Shown here: one piece after another, positions 6,763-12,938 of the stretch
Layout of the letters: each line of letters begins with the position of its first letter
Position numbering within the stretch: position 1 is the stretch's first letter
NCBI GenBank assembly: GCA_946480595.1
Contig: CAMLKC010000025.1
Location: 1 to 13,131 of the forward strand
Origin: an uncultured Candidatus Saccharibacteria bacterium
Lineage (GTDB): Bacteria; Patescibacteria; Saccharimonadia; Saccharimonadales; CAMLKC01
Length of the DNA: 13,131 nt
Direction: 5' to 3'
Translations under genes and position numbers: made by a program
Notes under the pieces: generated by a model
What the model was told of the DNA's origin: nothing
The model's input: the letters and a program-made list of their open reading frames with translations, nothing else
Databases searched by the model: none

Positions 6763-6789
6763 ACTCGGTTATCACCGAGTTTTATTTTT
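6763..6789 (+). terminator. Intrinsic terminator of the GC-rich small gene unit
   Basis: ACTCGGT (6763-6769) and ACCGAGT (6774-6780) form a seven-pair stem with loop TATC, followed by a T-rich tail to 6789. With the promoter at 6434-6462 it defines a transcript of about 320 bases. Confidence 0.9.
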
Positions 6790-6811
6790 GCATTAGCTAT
6801 ATCAATTCAAC

Positions 6812-6840
6812 AAAAAAGACCCTTCTGAAACAGAAGAGTC
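6812..6840 (-). terminator. Intrinsic terminator of tRNA-Glu
   Basis: On the minus strand GACTCTTCTG (6840-6831) and CAGAAGGGTC (6827-6818) pair along ten positions with one G-U, around loop TTT, followed by six T (6817-6812). It starts six bases after the tRNA CCA end. Confidence 0.88.
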
Positions 6841-6845
6841 CCTTA

Positions 6846-6920
6846 TGGTGACCTCACCGGGAATCGAACCCGGATTGCAAGGATGAGAACCTTGTGTCCT
6901 AACCGTTAGACGATGAGGCC
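6846..6920 (-). tRNA. tRNA-Glu (anticodon CUC)
   Basis: A complete cloverleaf can be folded. The acceptor stem pairs GGCCTCA with TGAGGTC, with one G-U. The anticodon arm is CAAGG and CCTTG around the loop TTCTCAT, giving anticodon CTC (at 6887-6885), which reads GAG. The T arm is CCGGG and CCCGG around TTCGATT. CCA is encoded at 6848-6846; the discriminator base is A. The gene has its own promoter and terminator and is not embedded in a tRNA cluster. A tRNA-Glu with UUC anticodon must exist elsewhere for GAA codons. Confidence 0.97.
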
Positions 6921-6932
6921 AAATTGTTGTGG

Positions 6933-6951
6933 CTCATATCGAAGATATGAG
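6933..6951 (-). other. Perfect hairpin in the tRNA-Glu 5' leader
   Basis: CTCATATC (6933-6940) and GATATGAG (6944-6951) form eight perfect pairs with a three-base loop. It lies between the promoter and the mature tRNA, 12 bases from its 5' end. It would be cut off with the leader by RNase P and may guide processing or stability. Confidence 0.6.
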
Positions 6952-6979
6952 GCTCTTGCTAGTCAATTTGACTCCGCCC

Positions 6980-7008
6980 ATTATACCAAACGCTCTCGTC
7001 GTTGTACA
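6980..7008 (-). promoter_or_regulatory. Promoter of tRNA-Glu
   Basis: On the minus strand TGTACA (7008-7003, four of six -35 positions) and TATAAT (6985-6980) are 17 bases apart. Transcription should begin near 6973, giving a leader of about 50 bases that carries the hairpin at 6933-6951. Confidence 0.75.
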
Positions 7009-7017
7009 GGGGCGAAC

Positions 7018-7842
7018 CTAGCTATGTGAGCGCCGAAGCGACTCGATGGGCGAATCGTCAAAGTCAACGCCGAGCGTCCACAGCATGTCAAAAAACTGCC
7101 GCTGCGCGTCGGCGATATGCGGATTATATATTTCTATGCCGAAAACCTCGCCGTTCTTCCAGTTGTAGTACGATGTCACGTCGTCGTACACCACGGTCGA
7201 GTGGGTAACGGGAAACACTCCCTCTGGCACGTAACGGCCCGACCATTCCTTGAGCCGCTCGTTGGCATGCTCTTCGTACCAGGTTTTTTGCGACTCGACA
7301 AAGCTATCGCCAATAATACTCCGAAACGCCAGCCCGCGCTCGTTACAGGTCCTGGCCCAACGCTCAAAAAACGTCACGTTCGTATAGCGCTGCATGTTCT
7401 CGTGCAGGATTGACACGCTTTCAGACTTTGCCTTGGTCTGGTTCCAAAACATCTGTTTGAGGTTTTCTTTGCCGTGATATGCCTGCACCCTTGTGGTTGG
7501 CGAGGTCAGGGTATTAGACGCTATTTTCTGGTGAATGTCGTGCAGCTCTTCTTTGAGTTCGTGCAGATCCTGCTCTTTTTTTGTCAGCAATATTTGGAGA
7601 TTGGTGATGGGCGCAGCATGAAAAATACTTCGCTTGTACCGCGTTTCTACCTCTATTAAATTACTGGAAACCAGCTCGTCCATCAGGCGGTAAATGCGCG
7701 TGCGCTCAACCGTCGAATGACGCGAAAGCTCAGAAATGGTTTGCGGCCCATAGGCAAGCAGCGCCAAATAAATATCAGCGATTTCTGACGAAAGTCCAAG
7801 CTTAAAAAAGTAAGACCGAATAGCCTGCGTATCTGTAAACAC
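7018..7842 (-). CDS. TrmB-type winged-helix transcriptional regulator
   Basis: About 274 residues. An N-terminal winged helix-turn-helix (KLGLSSEIADIYLALLAYGPQTISELSRHS, then ERTRIYRLMDELVSSNLIE) is followed by a helical, probably coiled-coil dimerisation stretch (KKEQDLHELKEELHDIHQKI). The C-terminal effector-type domain of about 150 residues ends with GEVFGIEIYNPHIADAQRQFFDMLW. Archaeal TrmB proteins sense sugars; bacterial relatives in small genomes are uncharacterised. No in-frame ATG exists near the start. GTG 7842 is preferred because it begins the conserved domain and leaves an inverted repeat just upstream. GTG 7887 would add 15 unconserved residues. The gene is divergent from the HD hydrolase, which it may regulate together with itself. 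Confidence 0.85.
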   Translation of the reverse strand: MFTDTQAIRSYFFKLGLSSEIADIYLALLAYGPQTISELSRHSTVERTRIYRLMDELVSSNLIEVETRYKRSIFHAAPITNLQILLTKKEQDLHELKEELHDIHQKIASNTLTSPTTRVQAYHGKENLKQMFWNQTKAKSESVSILHENMQRYTNVTFFERWARTCNERGLAFRSIIGDSFVESQKTWYEEHANERLKEWSGRYVPEGVFPVTHSTVVYDDVTSYYNWKNGEVFGIEIYNPHIADAQRQFFDMLWTLGVDFDDSPIESLRRSHS

Positions 7843-7860
7843 TCTCTTATTTCTACCATG

Positions 7861-7877
7861 TGTGCATTTTCTGCACA
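7861..7877. promoter_or_regulatory. Inverted repeat, possible TrmB-type operator
   Basis: TGTGCA (7861-7866) and TGCACA (7872-7877) form a perfect inverted repeat with a five-base spacer, in the divergent region between the regulator and the HD gene. The size suits binding by a winged-helix dimer. It lies 18 bases upstream of GTG 7842 but would be inside the coding region if GTG 7887 were used. Confidence 0.4.
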
Positions 7878-7967
7878 ACACATACACACCTTTTCGTAAA
7901 CCGTTTATTGTCTCTGTAGGCGAGCGCTTGCCATTGCAAAAAAACTAAACGAAAAGGAGCTTACCCC

Positions 7968-8771
7968 ATGAGTGAGTTTGTTTCATCATGGCATTCTTCA
8001 GAGCGCGATCAAAAAACAAGGATTGAAGAAGCAGGGCAAGAAGCGCTCGATATTGTCGATAGAACCTACGGCGAAGGCTATCCAAAATACCGCCGACGAG
8101 GCAGTCACGAACTGTCTTACCACAACGGCCACCATGCCCGCGAAGTAGGCAATACGGCGTTCAAATTATGCACACTTTCAGGGCTCGACACACTAGAACG
8201 AGAAACCGGGCGGACCGCAGGCTATGCCCACGATATCGTCCAGCTAAAGGGCCGCGGCACCGATGAGCGCGAAAGCGCCGAGTGGGTAGAAGCGGCGCTC
8301 GCCCGTAGAGACACCGTCGCGCCTCGCCTTCGCACCATGGCGTCGCTGGCAATCCTTGGCACCGAGCCGCTGTTTGAAGGCGGCAAACTGGTCGGTCAAA
8401 AAGCCTCGACCATGCGCTATCCGTCCAAAGATGCCGAAAAAATGGCAAAAAGCGTCGCATCGGCCGACCTGGGCGAACTGTACACACCACAAGGTCCGCT
8501 GCTAGCACACCAGCTTTTCCGGGAAATAAACGGCATGGCTCATCCGCGCAGTCTTTCCATGGACAAACTGGCCGCTTTCCAGAGGAACCAGGTGGAGCTG
8601 CTGGAACGCTACCGCTTTCCGCTGCCTAGGGCAGAGAGGGAGCTGACCAAGCGGAAACCTCAGGTAATTGCCTATAGCACCGACCTTATCGACAAGATAG
8701 AGTCGGGCGACGTCGAGTCGTGGAGCGATATTATCGAACTCGACCAAGCATTCGCACGGCAATACCGCTAA
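7968..8771 (+). CDS. HD-domain metal-dependent hydrolase
   Basis: A 267-residue cytosolic protein. The HD signature is complete: H56 in YHNGHHAREV, H88-D89 in AGYAHDI and D167 in ASADLGEL, as in metal-dependent phosphohydrolases and phosphodiesterases. The YHN opening resembles cyclic-nucleotide phosphodiesterase-like HD proteins, but the substrate (nucleotide, nucleic acid or other phosphoester) is not evident. No fused sensor or RelA-type synthetase domain is present. The C-terminal 90 residues are helical and unassigned. AAGGAG at 7954-7959 is eight bases before ATG, a strong ribosome site. The gene is divergent from the TrmB-type regulator. Confidence 0.85.
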   Translation: MSEFVSSWHSSERDQKTRIEEAGQEALDIVDRTYGEGYPKYRRRGSHELSYHNGHHAREVGNTAFKLCTLSGLDTLERETGRTAGYAHDIVQLKGRGTDERESAEWVEAALARRDTVAPRLRTMASLAILGTEPLFEGGKLVGQKASTMRYPSKDAEKMAKSVASADLGELYTPQGPLLAHQLFREINGMAHPRSLSMDKLAAFQRNQVELLERYRFPLPRAERELTKRKPQVIAYSTDLIDKIESGDVESWSDIIELDQAFARQYR

Positions 8772-8790
8772 TCTAGGAGTGAGATAAGCT

Positions 8791-8828
8791 GCCCCGGCTG
8801 GTAAAAACACGCTATTTCCAGCCGGGGC
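8791..8828 (+). other. Strong GC hairpin between the HD gene and the kinase
   Basis: GCCCCGGCTGG (8791-8801) pairs perfectly over eleven bases with CCAGCCGGGGC (8818-8828), with a 16-base loop. No T-run follows, so it is not a standard intrinsic terminator. The right arm continues into GGGGCCCC (8824-8831), and CCCTT (8829-8833 region) can pair with AAGGG near 8844-8848. It may stabilise the HD mRNA end or shape the kinase leader. Confidence 0.6.
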
Positions 8829-8954
8829 CCCTTGCAGAATAAAGGGTAGTTGAGGCATAATAACCAGTAGCAGAATACCAATAAATAGGGGGCAGTTATC
8901 AATCCACTGACGCTCACACGCTTTTGGCATCGCCGTATTTGCGAGGCGGTCATA

Positions 8955-11075
8955 TTGGTGTCGGTCGTTATTTTGGGGCTCTACGCATGGGCTTATTTTG
9001 CCAATGTCTCTGAGATCGGCGCAGGGCTTTTGGTTGACGAGCTGGCCGCAGCGCTAGCGGCGATCGCTCTTGTTGTAGCGGTTATCTCTTATTTATGGGC
9101 ACCGAAACAGTACAGTCTCTGGGGATCGCTCGGGGCATTCGGCCTGCTAACAGCAACGATCGCCGTGCTCGTTCTTAGTACGGGCGGTATCGCGTCGCCA
9201 TTCATTGCCCTATGGATGATCGTCTCTGTCTTTGCGGGGGTTTTTGGCCTCTACGGCCTCTTGCCGCTGCTTTTCGCTACGCTTTTATACCTGGTGCTGC
9301 AGTATACCGGCGGCACGCTCAGCAAACAAATGGTCGTCATGGTAGTTCTTGCAGGTGAATTGCCGCTGGTTGTCAGCTACCTCATATGGCACACAAAAGG
9401 TGGCCCTGTGAAAAAAGGTGAGGAGAGAAATGGCGCTTACGACGCGCTGGCGTCCGAGTTCAGCCAAGTCTCAGAGCAATCAGAAGTCGTCATTAACGCG
9501 ATTGCCGACGGTGTTATAGCCCTTAACGGCCAGGGAACGATCCAGCTTATCAACCCTGCCGCCCAACAAATTACCGGCTGGGGCAAACAAGATGCACTGA
9601 CGCTTAATTACAAGTCCATCCTCAAGCTGATCGACAAAACCGACCAAGAGGTAACACCCGCCAACGACCCCATATCGCAGGCTATCGCCACCAACAAAGA
9701 GACTAGCTCGCATGATCTTAGTTTAGTCACGAACTCGGGCAAAAAAATCCTCGTGTCGGTCATTGTATCTCCAGTCGGGCAACCTGGCGCGGGCGTGATC
9801 GTGGTATTCCGCGATATTACCCTCGACAAGAGGGAAGAACGTCAGCAAGCTGAGTTTATCAGCACCGCCGCCCACGAAATGCGCACGCCCGTTGCTTCTA
9901 TCGAGGGTTACTTGGGGCTTGCACTTAACCCGGCGACGGCTCAAGTCGACGAAAAAGCACGGGACTTCATTAACAAGGCACACGAATCCGCCCAGCACCT
10001 TGGCAATCTATTTCAGGACCTGCTTGATGTCAGCAAGGCAGACGACGGCCGCCTGACAAACAATCCGAAGGTAGTCGATGTCGTCGCGTTCACGCATGAT
10101 ATTGTTGAAGGTCTCCGGCCAAAGGCCGAAGAAAAGGGGCTACGGGTTCTATTTAAACCCCAGCCGGACGACGAAGAAAAAGTAGGCGAACGCCGGCTTA
10201 ACCCTGTGTACTACGCCAACGTCGACAACGACCACCTTCGCGAAGTCATCGCCAACCTGGTTGAAAACGCTATCAAGTACACGCCAAACGGCGACGTCGT
10301 GGTTGATATCGGCGGTGACAATGAACACATCCAAATCAGCATCGCCGACAGCGGTATTGGCATCCCCAAGGAAGACCAGGGACACCTTTTCCAGAAGTTC
10401 TACCGTGTCGACAACAGTGACACGCGCGAAATCGGCGGCACCGGCCTCGGTCTATACCTTTGCCGCCGGCTTGTGGAAACAATGAACGGCCGCATCTGGC
10501 TGGAGAGCGAATATAAGAAGGGAAGTACGTTCTTTGTCGAGATCCCTCGTATCGACCACGAAGAGGCGACCCGGCTGATCGAATCGGCAAGCATTGAAAC
10601 TGAACGCCAAATAGAAGCCCAACAAACCGGCGCCGCAGTTGGCTCGGTCGCTCCGAACACGCAGACAACTCTCGTGCCCGAAACTGCTGAACCGCAGTTT
10701 ACGCCGCGGCAACCGATGGGCGAGACCGTCATCATGCCACCCAGCCAGCAACCCGCACAGGCACCAGTAGCAGCTGCGCCGACATCAGATGAAACCGTTT
10801 ACACAAACGCCCCGGTCAAGACCGTCGTTCAGCAAATGCAACAGGCTGCCGCACAGACACCAGCCGCTCCAATCCAGCCAGCAATGCCACAGGCACCAGC
10901 TACCACACCTCAGCCGGTCTACCAGCAGCAATACCAACCGCAGCCGCCGCAGTACCCGCAGCGGCGCCAAGCTCCTGTTCGCGAGAACGTCCCGCTCACT
11001 AGTATCGAGCAGCACCCCGACCAATACGTACGACGACCGGGCACACCAACCATCCCACCACGCGGCCAAAATTAA
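8955..11075 (+). CDS. Membrane PAS histidine kinase with a Pro/Gln-rich tail
   Basis: 706 residues from TTG 8955. Six hydrophobic segments cover about residues 1-145, with short loops and no large extracellular sensor. A PAS domain spans about 174-290. The DHp domain has phosphoacceptor H307 in AAHEMRTPVASIEGYL. The ATPase domain has N438 (NLVENAIKYTP), D465 (DSGIGIP) and G494-G499 (GGTGLGL). All catalytic boxes are intact. From about residue 530 the protein becomes a disordered tail rich in Pro, Gln and Ala, unusual for a kinase. The reading frame stays open upstream to 8889, and codons from ATC 8898 give a plausible N-terminus (INPLTLTRFWHRR) behind AGGGGG at 8887-8892, so the true start may be earlier. 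The response regulator follows 51 bases later. Confidence 0.93.
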   Translation: MVSVVILGLYAWAYFANVSEIGAGLLVDELAAALAAIALVVAVISYLWAPKQYSLWGSLGAFGLLTATIAVLVLSTGGIASPFIALWMIVSVFAGVFGLYGLLPLLFATLLYLVLQYTGGTLSKQMVVMVVLAGELPLVVSYLIWHTKGGPVKKGEERNGAYDALASEFSQVSEQSEVVINAIADGVIALNGQGTIQLINPAAQQITGWGKQDALTLNYKSILKLIDKTDQEVTPANDPISQAIATNKETSSHDLSLVTNSGKKILVSVIVSPVGQPGAGVIVVFRDITLDKREERQQAEFISTAAHEMRTPVASIEGYLGLALNPATAQVDEKARDFINKAHESAQHLGNLFQDLLDVSKADDGRLTNNPKVVDVVAFTHDIVEGLRPKAEEKGLRVLFKPQPDDEEKVGERRLNPVYYANVDNDHLREVIANLVENAIKYTPNGDVVVDIGGDNEHIQISIADSGIGIPKEDQGHLFQKFYRVDNSDTREIGGTGLGLYLCRRLVETMNGRIWLESEYKKGSTFFVEIPRIDHEEATRLIESASIETERQIEAQQTGAAVGSVAPNTQTTLVPETAEPQFTPRQPMGETVIMPPSQQPAQAPVAAAPTSDETVYTNAPVKTVVQQMQQAAAQTPAAPIQPAMPQAPATTPQPVYQQQYQPQPPQYPQRRQAPVRENVPLTSIEQHPDQYVRRPGTPTIPPRGQN

Positions 11076-11110
11076 GCATAAGGGCTATAGTAATTTTTAC
11101 GCACACTTAG

Positions 11111-11116
11111 TACAAT
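11111..11116 (+). promoter_or_regulatory. Candidate -10 box for the response regulator
   Basis: TACAAT lies ten bases before ATG 11127. GAGGG at 11118-11122 could serve as the ribosome site on a transcript from the kinase. A transcript started from this box would begin at about the end of GAGGG and be nearly leaderless. Both uses are possible. Confidence 0.4.
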
Positions 11117-11126
11117 AGAGGGTAAT

Positions 11127-12158
11127 ATGACCAAAATACTACTGGTAGAGGACGATAAGAGCCTGCGCGAAATCTACGGCGTCCGTCTCCTGGCTGAAGG
11201 GTACGACATTATTTCTGCTGGCGACGGCGAAGCAGCGCTTGCGATGGCTATCAAAGAACGGCCATCACTTATCGTGAGCGATGTCATGATGCCAAAGATC
11301 AGCGGCTTCGACATGCTCGATATTCTGCGCTCTACAACTGAAACAAAAAACATCAAAGTTATCATGATGACCGCGCTTTCCAGTGAAGACCAGCGTGCGC
11401 GCGGTGAGGCCCTCGGCGCCGACCGTTACCTCGTAAAGTCACAGGTCGGAATCGAAGACGTTGTCCGAACCGTCCACGACGTGCTTGGCGACGCGCCCGT
11501 TTCAGCTGTTTCGGCCGCTCAGACATTCGGATCATCAGCTCCGCGCCCAGCACCCGCCGCCGCACCGGCACCACGTACTGCGCAGCCGCTCCAGCAGACT
11601 ATGCCGACACCACCTCCATTTACTGCGGCAGCCACACCTCAACCACGCCCGCAGCAACCTACAATGACGCCTGCGCTACAGCCTCGGCCAAACGCATTGC
11701 CACAGCCAACAGCACCTTTTTCAGGTAGCAGGCCAGCAAACTTAGGCGAAAGGGTACTTCACCCCGTTCCACCATCTGAAAATGGAACAAAACCTGATAT
11801 CAGCAGCCTAATGGCACAAGAACTCAGCCAAGGCATGCCAAGCGCGTCACCAGTCCCAAGCGCACCACCTGCACCAATGGCGCCGCCGCCAGCTCCTCCA
11901 GCGCCATACCAGCCACCTCAGCCAGCCCCTGCGCCGCAACAAGTTGCCGCTCCGGCGCCAACACCCGTAAGTACAGCGCCGGCGCCAATGGCACCTCAAA
12001 TGCCAAGCGCTCCACCAGCGCCTGCGTCTCAGCCAGACGAGGAAGAGCCGTCAGGTATTTCATTTGAAGAAACCCCTCGGCCTAGCGCGCCAGAAGCGCC
12101 TTCTCAGACACCTCCGCCCGCCGGCGGACCATTCGGCGCTCAACCTCCACGCCCATAA
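11127..12158 (+). CDS. Response regulator: REC domain plus long Pro/Ala-rich tail
   Basis: 343 residues. The first about 122 form a complete receiver: acidic pocket D9-D10, phosphoacceptor D52 in VSDVMMPKISG, switch T82 and K104. No DNA-binding, cyclase or other output domain follows. Instead there are about 210 residues dominated by Pro, Ala, Gln and Ser, with one acidic patch (QPDEEEPSGISFEE) near residues 300-315. It is the likely partner of the preceding kinase by adjacency and strand. Output is probably by protein contact or by the state of the disordered tail. The frame is sound, since codon use stays normal through the tail. Confidence 0.93.
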   Translation: MTKILLVEDDKSLREIYGVRLLAEGYDIISAGDGEAALAMAIKERPSLIVSDVMMPKISGFDMLDILRSTTETKNIKVIMMTALSSEDQRARGEALGADRYLVKSQVGIEDVVRTVHDVLGDAPVSAVSAAQTFGSSAPRPAPAAAPAPRTAQPLQQTMPTPPPFTAAATPQPRPQQPTMTPALQPRPNALPQPTAPFSGSRPANLGERVLHPVPPSENGTKPDISSLMAQELSQGMPSASPVPSAPPAPMAPPPAPPAPYQPPQPAPAPQQVAAPAPTPVSTAPAPMAPQMPSAPPAPASQPDEEEPSGISFEETPRPSAPEAPSQTPPPAGGPFGAQPPRP

Positions 12159-12170
12159 GTAGTATACTAC
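12159..12170 (+). promoter_or_regulatory. Palindromic -10 box before the pseudouridine synthase
   Basis: GTAGTATACTAC is a perfect 12-base palindrome containing TATACT (12163-12168), starting right after the regulator's stop. The box ends eight bases before ATG 12177, and no Shine-Dalgarno is present, so a leaderless mRNA is predicted. Confidence 0.45.
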
Positions 12171-12176
12171 CCACTA

Positions 12177-12869
12177 ATGACTGATGATTCTCAACTACGA
12201 CTCAATAAACACCTAGCGCTTCAGCTGGGTGTTTCGCGTCGCGAGGCAGACCTTTTAATTGAAAGGGGCCAAGTGACCGTTAACGACAAGGTAGCCACCT
12301 TGGGCGCTCGCTTTCAGGAGGGTGACACTATTGCTGTAAAAGGTGAGCCGCTTGCCGCACCCGTTAACTATCAGTACCTCCTGCTCAACAAACCGGCAGG
12401 GTATGTTTGTTCACGCAAAGCTCAGGGTGACTCGCCGACAATTTACGAGATTCTTCCGGCAGAATACCACATCCTAAAACCCGTCGGTCGTCTGGATCGT
12501 AACAGTTCGGGCCTGATACTCCTTACCAACGACGGTGATTTTGCGTACAGGATGACCCATCCTAAGTTTGCCAAAACCAAGGTCTATAACGTTCGCCTCG
12601 ATAATGATCTTGAGCCACTCCACCAGCAAATGATTAGTGATTATGGCGTGCAGCTTGAGGATGGCCCAAGCAAACTCCACCTCGAAAGACTACGTGACGA
12701 CAACCGAAAAGAGTGGCGGGTCGTTATGAGCGAGGGCCGCAACAGGCAGATCCGCCGGACGTTTTTATCACTTGGCTACGAGGTAAAAAAGCTCCATAGG
12801 ACCAACTTTGGCAATTATTCACTTGGTGATATGAAGCCTGGTGAACACGCTTTGACCGATATCCGCTAG
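12177..12869 (+). CDS. RsuA/RluB/E/F-family pseudouridine synthase
   Basis: 230 residues. An S4 RNA-binding domain (about 6-60: LRLNKHLALQLGVSRREADLLIERGQVTVN) precedes the catalytic domain. The family motif GRLDRNSSGLILLTNDG gives catalytic D107, and the closing block with EGRNRQIRR and the LHRTNFG motif is intact. It isomerises uridine in rRNA; whether the target is in 16S (RsuA type) or 23S (RluB, RluE or RluF type) cannot be told. Adjacency to der fits the common rluB-der neighbourhood and favours a 23S role, as an inference. Translation appears to start without a ribosome-binding site. Confidence 0.95.
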   Translation: MTDDSQLRLNKHLALQLGVSRREADLLIERGQVTVNDKVATLGARFQEGDTIAVKGEPLAAPVNYQYLLLNKPAGYVCSRKAQGDSPTIYEILPAEYHILKPVGRLDRNSSGLILLTNDGDFAYRMTHPKFAKTKVYNVRLDNDLEPLHQQMISDYGVQLEDGPSKLHLERLRDDNRKEWRVVMSEGRNRQIRRTFLSLGYEVKKLHRTNFGNYSLGDMKPGEHALTDIR

Positions 12870-12921
12870 GTGATATACATATCGCATTACGCTTATGCTC
12901 GCTAACTAACGCAACCTCTGT

Positions 12922-12927
12922 TATAAT
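12922..12927 (+). promoter_or_regulatory. -10 box of der
   Basis: A perfect TATAAT ends 11 bases before ATG 12939, with no Shine-Dalgarno between. The best-placed upstream hexamer (TCGCTA, 12899-12904) is a poor -35. The predicted leader is about five bases or fewer. Confidence 0.55.
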
Positions 12928-12938
12928 TAGCCAAAGTT

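Noticed and set aside
6469..6789. RNase P RNA, tmRNA, SRP RNA or 6S RNA in the GC-rich unit
   Set aside because: I looked for the RNase P core motifs, a tRNA-like end with T-loop and CCA, the SRP GGAAG-type tip and a 6S-like long duplex. None is present, and codon-position bias favours a protein gene.
6709..6837. Second small plus-strand frame starting at ATG 6709
   Set aside because: It runs through the big hairpin and the intrinsic terminator and has no ribosome site.
8502..8930. Minus-strand 142-codon frame over the HD gene end and the following hairpin
   Set aside because: It overlaps a well-supported HD gene, covers a perfect hairpin and shows no family features.
10700..12150. Tandem repeats or CRISPR-like array in the Pro-rich coding tails
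   Set aside because: The DNA shows irregular CCA/GCA/CAG codon runs without a fixed repeat unit or spacers; it is low-complexity coding sequence.
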